Below are positions 1-6,044 of a DNA stretch of 6,899 nt, piece by piece (the first letter of the stretch is position 1; each line of letters starts with the position of its first letter). Both the position numbers and the translations under genes were made by a program. Location: the NCBI GenBank assembly GCA_964387935.1, contig CAYLZN010000314.1, forward strand, positions 1 to 6,899, in the 5' to 3' direction. This DNA is from CAYLZN01 sp964387935 (GTDB lineage Bacteria; Acidobacteriota; Vicinamibacteria; Vicinamibacterales; JAFNAJ01). The notes beneath the pieces are model-generated. The model was not told the origin of the DNA and ran no database searches. It worked only from the letters and a program-made list of their open reading frames with translations.

Positions 1-277
1 CGGGGACGCCGGCGGCGACGGAGCCCGGCACGAGCACTTCACCCAGCAGGGCCAACGTGGCGCGCTCGTGCTGATCGAGCACACGAGGCTGCGCCTCGGC
101 CGGGTTCGACGTCGTGGGGGCCCGGGCGTCGCCTCCGGCCGCGGGCCCTGGTTGCGTGCCGTGCCCTGCATGCTGGGCCTCGGTGAGCGGAGAGGCGATG
201 GCCGCCGCGGCGATGGTGCCGCCCATCGTTCGCAGCACGCACCGTCGATCATGTCGACGCGCTCCGGGCTTCGTCAT
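1..277 (-). CDS. Gluconate 2-dehydrogenase subunit 3-like protein, Tat-exported (N-terminal part, runs off left edge)
   Basis: An open frame of 92 codons runs on the minus strand from an ATG at 277 to the window edge without a stop. The start is supported by AGAGGA (complement of 283-288) five bases upstream. The N-terminus has a twin-arginine signal: RRCVLRT at residues 11-17, then a short hydrophobic stretch (GGTIAAAAIA), so export of a folded protein by Tat is likely. A low-complexity Gly/Ala/Pro/Thr linker follows (about 36-64). The last visible part, VLDQHERATLALLGEVLVPG followed by SVAAGVP, matches the opening of the gluconate 2-dehydrogenase subunit 3 family, where an 'E..tL.aLge.LvPGa..AGV' motif begins the domain. 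In that family the small subunit pairs with a GMC-type flavoprotein oxidoreductase, which would be expected beyond the left edge but cannot be seen. Family assignment is good but rests on about 27 residues; the substrate is unknown. Confidence 0.72.
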   Translation of the reverse strand, partial: MTKPGARRHDRRCVLRTMGGTIAAAAIASPLTEAQHAGHGTQPGPAAGGDARAPTTSNPAEAQPRVLDQHERATLALLGEVLVPGSVAAGVP

Positions 278-386
278 GCGGGTCCTCTCGTGTGGATGGT
301 AGTCTATCAGTCTCTCCTGCCGCGCCTGCCACGCGCCGCGTGCGGGGCGCTGAGGGCGGGTGCCAGAGCACGCGGCCTGGAACATC

Positions 387-2072
387 ATGATGACCAGTCA
401 CTTCTCCCGGTTCACCACCCGCGCAGCCTCGGCCCTGGCGCTCGGCATGCTGCTCCTGATCAGCCCGTACGTGACCGCGGCCCCGCCCGCGCCTGCCGAC
501 GCCGCCATCGCCATCATCCCCCAGCCGGTCTCGCTCTCACCCGGTCAGGGGCATTTCACGATCACCAGGCAGACGGTCATCTGGACGGACCGCGCGAGCG
601 TCGCGATCGGCGAGCAGTTCGCCAGGTTCCTGCAGCCCGCCACCGGATGGACGCTGCGCGTCGTCACGGGCGGCACACCGCCGGCCGGGGCGATCGCCCT
701 GCGACGAGATCTGTCGCTGAAGACGCTCGGCACGGAGGGCTACGCGCTCGAGGTCCGGCCCGGCCGCGTCATCGCGCGCGCCAGGGAGGACGCGGGCCTG
801 TTCTACGCCGTGCAGACCCTCCGCCAGCTGCTTCCGCCGCAGATCTTCCGCGAGGCAGCGGTCAGTGGCGTCGAGTGGACGATCCCCGCCGTGACGATCG
901 AGGACTGGCCGCGATTTCCGTGGCGCGGCGCGCACCTCGACGTGGGCCGCCACTTCATGCCGAAGGAGTTCATCAAGAAATACATCGACCTGATCGCGCT
1001 CCACAAGCTGAACACGTTCCACTGGCACCTCACCGAGGACCAGGGCTGGCGTCTCGAGATCAGGCAGTATCCGAAGCTCACCACCGTCGGCGCCTGGCGC
1101 AAGGAGACCATCGTCGGGCACCAGTCGCGCGATCGGTCCCAGTGGACGTTCGATGGCACGCCGCACGGCGGCTTCTACACGCAGGAGGATGCTCGCGAAA
1201 TCGTCGCGTACGGCAAGGCCCGCTTCGTGACCGTCATGCCCGAGATCGAGATGCCCGGGCACGCCATGGCCGCCATCGTCGCGTACCCGGAGATTGGCGT
1301 CACGGGCGAACCGGTCGAGGTCGCGACGCGCTGGGGCGTGTTCTCGGACATCCTCAACGCCGAGCCGGCTACCGTGCAGTTCATGCAGAACGTGCTGAGC
1401 GAGGTCCTGGAGATCTTCCCGAGCCGCTACATCCACATCGGGGGCGACGAGGCGGACAAGGCGAAGTGGAAGGTCAACCCGCGCATCCAGGAGCGGATCA
1501 AGGAACTCGGGCTTGCAGACGAACACGAGCTGCAAAGCTGGTTCATCCGCCAGATGGACGGGTTCCTCACCGCCCGCGGACGCCGGCTCGTGGGCTGGGA
1601 CGAGATCCTCGAAGGTGGCCTCGCCGAGAACGCCGTCGTCATGTCGTGGCGTGGGACGAAAGGCGGGATCGCGGCCGCACGCGCCGGGCACGACGTGATC
1701 ATGGCGCCGTCGAGCCACACGTACCTGAACTTCTACCAGGCCGAACAGGCACGCGAGCCGCTCGGATACCCCGGGCTGCTGCCGCTCGAGAAGGTCTACG
1801 CGTTCGAGCCCGTCCCGGCAGAACTCGAGCCGGAGTTCACAAAGCACGTGCTCGGCGCACAGGCGCAGCTCTGGACCGAGTACGTGCTCGGTCCCAAGAA
1901 CGCCGAGTATCAGGTGTTCCCGCGGCTGACCGCCCTCGCGGAGGTGGTATGGACGCCAGTCGAGCGGAAGGACTACGAGGGCTATCTCGCCAGGCTCGCG
2001 ACGCACGAGCGGCGGCTCGAGGCGCTCGATGTCAGCTTCCGCCGCATCGAGCGCCCCAGCCTTGCGCCCTGA
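387..2072 (+). CDS. Secreted beta-N-acetylhexosaminidase, glycoside hydrolase family 20
   Basis: Complete gene of 561 aa counted from ATG 387. It should remove terminal N-acetylglucosamine/galactosamine from chitin fragments, glycans or peptidoglycan pieces outside the cytoplasm. Residues 1-31 form a signal peptide (hydrophobic core LALGMLLLI, probable cut after YVTA). Residues about 44-170 are the non-catalytic GH20b domain (IPQPVSLSPGQGHFTI). The catalytic barrel follows (about 174-525): FPWRGAHLDVGRHF with the substrate-binding Arg180, HWHLTEDQGWR, PEIEMPGHA, then IHIGGDEA carrying the catalytic Asp354-Glu355 pair of the substrate-assisted mechanism (codons 1446-1451), GWDEILEG, SWRG and LWTEYV. 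All key residues are present, so it should be active. An in-frame GTG at 360, preceded by GAGGG at 352-356, would add nine residues. I prefer ATG 387 (or 390) because it gives a more compact signal peptide, although the Shine-Dalgarno there is weak. The gene ends convergently with the barrel-protein gene, and its stop lies inside a heptamer repeat. Confidence 0.95.
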   Translation: MMTSHFSRFTTRAASALALGMLLLISPYVTAAPPAPADAAIAIIPQPVSLSPGQGHFTITRQTVIWTDRASVAIGEQFARFLQPATGWTLRVVTGGTPPAGAIALRRDLSLKTLGTEGYALEVRPGRVIARAREDAGLFYAVQTLRQLLPPQIFREAAVSGVEWTIPAVTIEDWPRFPWRGAHLDVGRHFMPKEFIKKYIDLIALHKLNTFHWHLTEDQGWRLEIRQYPKLTTVGAWRKETIVGHQSRDRSQWTFDGTPHGGFYTQEDAREIVAYGKARFVTVMPEIEMPGHAMAAIVAYPEIGVTGEPVEVATRWGVFSDILNAEPATVQFMQNVLSEVLEIFPSRYIHIGGDEADKAKWKVNPRIQERIKELGLADEHELQSWFIRQMDGFLTARGRRLVGWDEILEGGLAENAVVMSWRGTKGGIAAARAGHDVIMAPSSHTYLNFYQAEQAREPLGYPGLLPLEKVYAFEPVPAELEPEFTKHVLGAQAQLWTEYVLGPKNAEYQVFPRLTALAEVVWTPVERKDYEGYLARLATHERRLEALDVSFRRIERPSLAP

Positions 2073-2104
2073 GCCTTGCGCCCTGAGCCCTGAGCCTTGA
2101 GCCC
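2058..2104. repeat. AGCCYTG-type heptamer tandem repeat
   Basis: Two perfect tandem copies of the 14-mer AGCCTTGCGCCCTG (2058-2071 and 2072-2085) are followed by AGCCCTG (2086-2092), AGCCTTG (2093-2099) and a partial AGCCC (2100-2104). The whole array can be read as seven-base units of consensus (A/C)GCC(C/T)TG. It contains the last codons and the TGA stop of the GH20 gene (2070-2072) and fills almost all of the 35-bp space to the convergent gene that ends at 2108. Slipped-strand expansion is a simple explanation. No U-tract or clear hairpin marks it as an intrinsic terminator. Confidence 0.85.
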
Positions 2105-2107
2105 GTT

Positions 2108-3400
2108 CTAGAATCTGATCCTGGCGCCGAACAGGAACGGCACGGACCAGCGCGAGCTCTCGCTGTTGATGTCGCGCAGGCCCTCCTCGACGAGCCAATC
2201 CACGTCCGACAGCCCGCCAAGGAAGCGCAGCTGCGCTTCGGCCATCACCTCGAAGGGACCGACCCCAACGAGGATGCCGCCCGTCGGCCCGAAGCTGAAT
2301 GCCCACGACTTCTCGAAGAACTTGCCGTCCTGGGCGGCGAGTCCGGGGGTGAGGCTCGACGGCACGCCCACGAAGTTGCCGCGGATGTCCTGGTGCCGGT
2401 TCATGCCGATGAGCCAGCCGACGAAGGGCGTGAACCGCGTGCGCGCGAAGAACAACCGCTGGCCGCCTTCGAAGCCCCAGTACCTGTACTCGGTGAAGTT
2501 GACGTTGAGCGGCACCTGCGGGCTGGCGCCCACCGTGCCGACCTGGGTGGCCTCGAAGGTCGCCGCACTCTTGGAATACACGAAGTTCACGACGGCCTCC
2601 GTGCGCGGGGTGATCCGGTAGCCGACACCGACCTTGAACAGGCCCATGCGGCCGTAGACCTCGTCGTAGGTCGTCTCGTCGAGGTTGATCGGGAAGCCGC
2701 CGGTCGTGCGGCCGGAGGCGGCCTGGATCATCTTGCCGCTGAACTGATTGTCCAGGCCCCAGAGGCCGTAGAGCGTCAGACGGTGGCGAAGGCTGTCGGG
2801 CTCGGCGGCCGGGGGCGCGATCGCGGGCATCGGCACCGGGGCGGCCGGTGGCGCCGCCGTGCCGACTCCCGTGTCTGGAGTCGCGACGCGCGTCATCGAC
2901 TGCACGTACTCGTAGTAGGTGAGGTCGGCCTTCTCGCCGACCGCGATCGTCTGGAGCACGCTGGCATCGGCGCCCTCCGGCACGGTCCGCGTGTAGCGCC
3001 CGCGCGGCCCGTTGAACGTGATCGTGCGCGCGACCGGGTCGATGCCGGTCACGGTCACCGTGGCTGTCCTCAGCCCCGTGGCCGGATCGACGCTGGTAGC
3101 CACAGGCGCCTCACCCGCGGGCTTCCGCCTGATTTCCACGCCTTCGTAGAACGTCACGGTGACCACGTCGCCGGCCCTGAAGCCGGCGAGTTGTGAGGAC
3201 GCCAGGGAGGGCGGCGCCTCGAAGACCGACGTCAGTCCCGCCGCGTCGCGAGTGGTCACGAGACGCGCGGCCGGATCGACGGTGACGATGGTGCCGGTGT
3301 AGGTCGTCAGTGAAGAACGGAGCGATGTCTGTGCCGACACGGCGACGGTGACCGCCATGGCGAGGGCAACGAAGAGGGCACTGCGAACGAGACGCTTCAT
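2108..3400 (-). CDS. Exported protein with two similar beta modules, Pro/Ala linker and C-terminal outer-membrane beta-barrel
   Basis: 430 aa from ATG at 3400 to TAG at 2108-2110, start supported by GGAG (complement of 3412-3415) 11 bases upstream and by the signal peptide beginning there: MKRLVRS, a hydrophobic core, then a likely cut after VSA at 23. Residues about 34-92 and 112-170 look like two copies of one small beta module. TGTIVTVDPAARLVTT resembles TVTVTGIDPVARTITF, and GDVVTVTFYEGVEI resembles GEKADLTYYEYVQS. They recall DUF5666-type domains, but I cannot assign a Pfam family. A Pro/Ala-rich linker follows (about 178-200). From about 205 the sequence alternates aromatic/hydrophobic and polar residues with Gly-rich strands (LTLYGLWGLDNQF, LFKVGVGYRI, RYWGFEGGQRLFF, FTPFVGWLIGMNR, FEVMAEAQLRFLGG) and ends VPFLFGARIRF. 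A terminal Phe on an amphipathic strand is the usual outer-membrane barrel assembly signal. I count about eight strands, as in small OmpW/OmpX-like barrels. Function unknown. Confidence 0.88.
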   Translation of the reverse strand: MKRLVRSALFVALAMAVTVAVSAQTSLRSSLTTYTGTIVTVDPAARLVTTRDAAGLTSVFEAPPSLASSQLAGFRAGDVVTVTFYEGVEIRRKPAGEAPVATSVDPATGLRTATVTVTGIDPVARTITFNGPRGRYTRTVPEGADASVLQTIAVGEKADLTYYEYVQSMTRVATPDTGVGTAAPPAAPVPMPAIAPPAAEPDSLRHRLTLYGLWGLDNQFSGKMIQAASGRTTGGFPINLDETTYDEVYGRMGLFKVGVGYRITPRTEAVVNFVYSKSAATFEATQVGTVGASPQVPLNVNFTEYRYWGFEGGQRLFFARTRFTPFVGWLIGMNRHQDIRGNFVGVPSSLTPGLAAQDGKFFEKSWAFSFGPTGGILVGVGPFEVMAEAQLRFLGGLSDVDWLVEEGLRDINSESSRWSVPFLFGARIRF

Positions 3401-3427
3401 GAAAGGGCTTTCTCCGTGTTGAGACGG

Positions 3428-3446
3428 CTGCCCGCCTCGCGGGCAG
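3428..3446. promoter_or_regulatory. Inverted repeat upstream of the barrel-protein gene (hairpin or operator candidate)
   Basis: A perfect 8-bp inverted repeat, CTGCCCGC (3428-3435) and GCGGGCAG (3439-3446), is separated by three bases. If a 3-nt bulge is allowed the arms extend to ACGGC and GCCGT on the outside. It lies 28-46 bp upstream of the minus-strand start at 3400, just 5' of the Shine-Dalgarno, so it could be a 5'-leader hairpin or a protein-binding operator. No poly-T run follows on either strand, so a terminator is unlikely. High G+C makes chance hairpins common, so a functional role is uncertain. Confidence 0.4.
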
Positions 3447-3582
3447 GCGCCGTGTTCCAGCGGGCGCACGGTTGCGCCGGCCCGACATCGTACCCCGGAA
3501 TCGTGCAGCACCGGCGCCGATCGCCCCAACGGGCAATACGGACGGGCCTGTCGAGGGACCGGTGCCACACGGCCCGCGGGCG

Positions 3583-3588
3583 CTATGA
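3583..3588 (+). promoter_or_regulatory. Possible -10 element for the pseudouridine synthase gene
   Basis: TATGAT matches the bacterial -10 consensus TATAAT at five of six positions and stands out in very G+C-rich DNA. It lies 17 bases before the preferred ATG at 3606, which would give a leader of only about ten bases containing the GGAG at 3598-3601. I see no convincing -35 hexamer 16-19 bases upstream, so this is a weak call. Confidence 0.3.
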
Positions 3589-3605
3589 TGCTCCGCGGGA
3601 GATCG

Positions 3606-4565
3606 ATGACCGAATCTGCCCGGCGCGCCGGCTTCACGATTCGGCTGACCTCGGACGACACGGGCGGGCGACTCGCCGACGTGGTGCACCCGTGGCTGCA
3701 ATCGGTCCTGGGCGCGCATCTGTCGCGGTCCACGGTTCGCCGGCTGATCATTGCGGGGGCCGTGCGTGTCGACGGACTCGTCCTCAGGGTTCCCGGCGCC
3801 GAGGTCCGTGGCGGGAGCCGGCTCGAGGCCCTGGTCGATCTCAGGCGGATTCCCGTGGCTCCAGACCTCATGCCCCTGCCGCCGCTCGCCATCCTCCACG
3901 AAGACGAAGACGTGATCGCCGTCAACAAGCCGTCGGGCATTCCGACGGTGCCGACCGCCGATCCGCGGCGAGCCAGCGTGGTCACGCTGCTGAAGGACAT
4001 GCTCGCGCAACGCGGAGACGAGGGTGCGGACGCTGCGTACCTCGGCGTCCATCAGCGCCTGGACGCTGAAACGTCAGGGGTCGTGCTCTTTGCCCGGCGA
4101 CGCGAGGCGAACGCCTGGCTCGCCCGCGCCTTTGCTGAGCGCGGGGTCCAGAAGGTGTATCTCGCCCTCACCGCGCGACCGCGCAGGCTGCCACCGCGGG
4201 CGTGGAGCGCGGACCAGCCGATCAACGCGGGACAGGCCGCGCGGACCGACTTCGTCCTGGCGCAGGCGATGCCGGGCGCGCTGCTCGTCGAGGCACGCCC
4301 CCTGACCGGGCGGAAGCACCAGGTGCGCATTCACTTGTCCGTCTCCGAGCTTCCCATTCTCGGCGACCGGAGGCACGGCGGCCAGACCCGGTGCTGCGGC
4401 CTGGCCGTCCCTCGGGTCATGCTGCACGCGTCGCGGCTCACGGTTCCGCGTCCGTCCGGTTCGGTGCTCGACCTGCAGGCTCCGCTGCCCGCCGACTTTC
4501 GGCTCCTGCTCGCGAGGCTGGGGGAGATGAGGAGGCTGGCGGGAGATGGAGCGCTCGCACGATAG
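3606..4565 (+). CDS. RluA-family RNA pseudouridine synthase with S4 domain
   Basis: 319 aa from ATG 3606; an in-frame ATG at 3585 would add seven residues but overlaps the -10-like box and has no ribosome site, whereas GGAG (3598-3601) precedes 3606. The enzyme should convert a uridine in rRNA or tRNA to pseudouridine in the cytoplasm. Residues about 37-75 (LSRSTVRRLIIAGAVRVDG) form the S4 RNA-binding domain. The synthase domain starts at about 95 (ILHEDEDVIAVNKPSGIPTV). VHQRLDAETSGVVLFA holds the catalytic Asp153 (codon 4062-4064), with one more residue between His and Arg than the common HRLD form. RPLTGRKHQVRIHLS, LPILGDRRHGG and VMLHASRLTVPRP are the later conserved blocks. Length and order fit RluA/RluC/RluD-type enzymes; which uridine is modified cannot be told. 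The exported PNPOx-like gene begins 31 bp downstream on the same strand, so the two may be cotranscribed. Confidence 0.93.
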   Translation: MTESARRAGFTIRLTSDDTGGRLADVVHPWLQSVLGAHLSRSTVRRLIIAGAVRVDGLVLRVPGAEVRGGSRLEALVDLRRIPVAPDLMPLPPLAILHEDEDVIAVNKPSGIPTVPTADPRRASVVTLLKDMLAQRGDEGADAAYLGVHQRLDAETSGVVLFARRREANAWLARAFAERGVQKVYLALTARPRRLPPRAWSADQPINAGQAARTDFVLAQAMPGALLVEARPLTGRKHQVRIHLSVSELPILGDRRHGGQTRCCGLAVPRVMLHASRLTVPRPSGSVLDLQAPLPADFRLLLARLGEMRRLAGDGALAR

Positions 4566-4587
4566 GACAGAGTCTCGGATCGCGTTC

Positions 4588-4592
4588 GGAGG
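4588..4592 (+). promoter_or_regulatory. Strong ribosome binding site that fixes the start of the PNPOx-NTF2 gene
   Basis: GGAGG lies four bases before ATG 4597. It argues against the longer in-frame start at 4546, which would overlap the pseudouridine synthase gene and place 17 polar residues before the signal peptide. Confidence 0.75.
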
Positions 4593-4596
4593 ACTC

Positions 4597-5607
4597 ATGA
4601 GACGGCATTTCGCGTGGTCTCGTCATTCGCGTCTGGCCCTGCTCGCATGCCTGGCTGCCGCGCCCGCCACCGCGTTCGGTCAGGCCCAGCCCCCCGCGGC
4701 ACCCCCTGATCGCACCGCCGTGGTTGCCGCCGCGCGGGACGTGATGGCCAGGGCGCGCTACTGCTCGTTGATCACCGTCGCCGCCGACGGGCGACTGCAG
4801 GCCCGGGTCATGGACCCGTTTGCTCCAGACGAGGCCATGGTCGTCTGGATGGGGACGAACATCGCCAGCCGCAAGGTCGCGGAGCTGCGAGTGGACCCGC
4901 GGGCCACGCTGACGTGCTTCTACGCGAGCGACCAGGCCTACGTGACCCTGCAGGGCCTGGTCGACGTGGTCACCGATCCTGCCGAGACGACAACACGGTG
5001 GAAGCCGGAGTGGGCCGCGTTCTACCCGCAGGGCGCGAAGGACCCGAGCTACGCCCTGCTGCGATTCCGCACCAGTCGCCTCGAGCTGATCAGCCCGGCC
5101 CACGGGATCATGAACGACCCGAAGACGTGGCAGCCCGTGGGCATCGATCTGCCCACGTCCGCCGAGCACTTCGTGCGGGGGCTCTACGACGATGTCTCGG
5201 CCGGGCCGAATTCGCTGCCCGACTGGGACACGGTGCGCCGGTACTTCCTCGAGGACGCCGTGGTGGTGCTGCGCACCTCGCGCAGCCAGACAACAGTGTT
5301 CACCCTCGAGGGGTTCATCAAGGACTTCGTGGACTTCTACGACCGCCCGATGAAGGTCGGTGACGCCACACTGGTCCCGAGGGTCACGGGTTTCACCGAG
5401 CGTGTCGTCCGCGCCCGCACCTGGGAGTACGGCGACATGGCGCACGTGCTCGTCCTGTACGAGGCCGCAATCACCGGGTGGAACCGTGCGCCCCAGCAGG
5501 GCGTGGACAGCTGGATCCTCGTGCGCCGCGGGGGGGAGTGGCGCATCGCGGGCGTGACGAACGAGATCGTCACGCCCGATCGGCCGATTCCGGCAGAGCT
5601 GCGCTGA
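4597..5607 (+). CDS. Exported protein fusing a pyridoxamine-phosphate-oxidase-like domain to an NTF2/SnoaL-like domain
   Basis: 336 aa, start set by GGAGG at 4588-4592. Residues 1-28 are a Sec-type signal peptide (RRHFAWSRHSRLALLACLAA, likely cut near AFG/QA). Residues about 38-170 resemble the split-barrel flavin-binding fold of the PNPOx/general-stress-protein group: DVMARARYCSLITVAADGRL, then MVVWMGTNIASRK with the Thr..Ser.Lys pattern that in relatives contacts FMN phosphate, RATLTCFYASDQAYVTLQG and YALLRFRTSRLELISPAHGI. Residues about 205-330 look like an NTF2-like (SnoaL/DUF4440) cone fold: WDTVRRYFLEDAVVVLRT, FIKDFVDFYDRP, HVLVLYEAAITG and WILVRRGGEWRIAGVTNEIV. Cytoplasmic relatives of the first domain bind flavin, F420 or haem; export is unusual for this fold. 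Enzymatic role and ligand are unknown. The gene is 31 bp behind the pseudouridine synthase and ends 6 bp from the convergent glycosyltransferase stop. Confidence 0.88.
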   Translation: MRRHFAWSRHSRLALLACLAAAPATAFGQAQPPAAPPDRTAVVAAARDVMARARYCSLITVAADGRLQARVMDPFAPDEAMVVWMGTNIASRKVAELRVDPRATLTCFYASDQAYVTLQGLVDVVTDPAETTTRWKPEWAAFYPQGAKDPSYALLRFRTSRLELISPAHGIMNDPKTWQPVGIDLPTSAEHFVRGLYDDVSAGPNSLPDWDTVRRYFLEDAVVVLRTSRSQTTVFTLEGFIKDFVDFYDRPMKVGDATLVPRVTGFTERVVRARTWEYGDMAHVLVLYEAAITGWNRAPQQGVDSWILVRRGGEWRIAGVTNEIVTPDRPIPAELR

Positions 5608-5613
5608 CCTCGG

Positions 5614-6044
5614 TCACGGCAGGTGATACACCTCGACGCGCTCGGTGCTGAGCGACCGAAGGCCGCCGACGCGATGACGGTCGCGCGTGACNNNNNNNNN
5701 NCACCAAACACCGTCATGAACCACGGGTGCCGCAGGAGCCGGTAGTAGAGGCGGTCTGGAGGCGCGAATGTGGCGACCAGCGTGGCGTCGGGCCGGTCCG
5801 GCAGCGGCAGGTCTGCGCTGCTCGCGCGACGACCGACGTACGCCCCGTGGACCTCACGCAGGCTGCGAACGGTTGACGCGCTGCCGAACACGGATCGCCG
5901 GCTCTCGAGGTGGCGCTCGGTGCCGGCATCGGCCGCGAGGGCGAGAAGCCCGGGTCGAGGGCGGAATCCCCTGAAATAGAGGACGTCGAAGAGCAGCCCG
6001 GGCTCGAGCACGAAGGCGTGGAAGCGGCGCAAATCGAAGTGGAG
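5614..6044 (-). pseudogene. C-terminal part of the GT-C glycosyltransferase gene, out of frame with its N-terminal part and interrupted by an N gap
   Basis: From 6044 leftward the coding-like frame (high third-position G/C, no stop) is shifted relative to the upstream glycosyltransferase frame. It reads LHFDLRRFHAFVLEPGLLF, then VFGSASTVRSLREVHGAYVG, PDATLVATFAPPDR and LLRHPWFMTVFG up to the N run. Left of the Ns, the frame that looks coding is again different: VTRDRHRVGGLRSL, then STERVEVYHLP and TGA at 5614-5616. A short 'VxVYHxP'-like ending and a 'D..T.rsLr...G' block are typical of the extracytoplasmic tail of such transferases, so both pieces probably belong to the gene on the right. 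The membrane segments normally expected between the YGT motif and this tail are missing. Cause undecided: assembly error, sequencing indels or a real degraded gene. Confidence 0.55.
5692..5701. other. Assembly gap (10 N)
   Basis: Ten undetermined bases interrupt the 3' part of the glycosyltransferase gene. The coding frame differs on the two sides, so the true gap length is probably not exactly ten. Confidence 0.99.

Noticed and set aside
278..386. Divergent promoter pair between the Tat-exported protein and the hexosaminidase
   Set aside because: A small AT-richer patch (about 297-312) is visible, but no hexamer pair with proper spacing on either strand was convincing.
68..2086. 672-codon plus-strand open frame overlapping the hexosaminidase
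   Set aside because: It runs in another frame through the whole GH20 gene, is rich in Arg/Pro/Gly/Ala/His with no recognisable motif, and is a typical shadow frame of high-GC DNA.
2058..2104. CRISPR-like array or intrinsic terminator
   Set aside because: Units are contiguous without spacers, so it is not CRISPR; there is no GC stem followed by a T run, so no intrinsic terminator can be claimed.
537..2306. 589-codon minus-strand open frame antisense to the hexosaminidase
   Set aside because: Antisense shadow; the GH20 frame has every catalytic motif, while this frame shows none and also runs across the heptamer repeat.
2393..3196. 267-codon plus-strand frame opposite the barrel-protein gene
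   Set aside because: Composition dominated by Arg, Gly, Ala, Asp and His with no motif; it is the complement of a well-supported coding frame.
3401..4000. N-terminal extension of the barrel-protein frame to an upstream start at 4000
   Set aside because: It would run antisense through the S4 region of the pseudouridine synthase and put 200 low-complexity residues before a clear signal peptide. The ATG at 3400 has its own ribosome binding site.
4438..5445. 335-codon minus-strand frame opposite the PNPOx-NTF2 gene
   Set aside because: No motif, and the opposite strand has a signal peptide, ribosome binding site and two recognisable domains.
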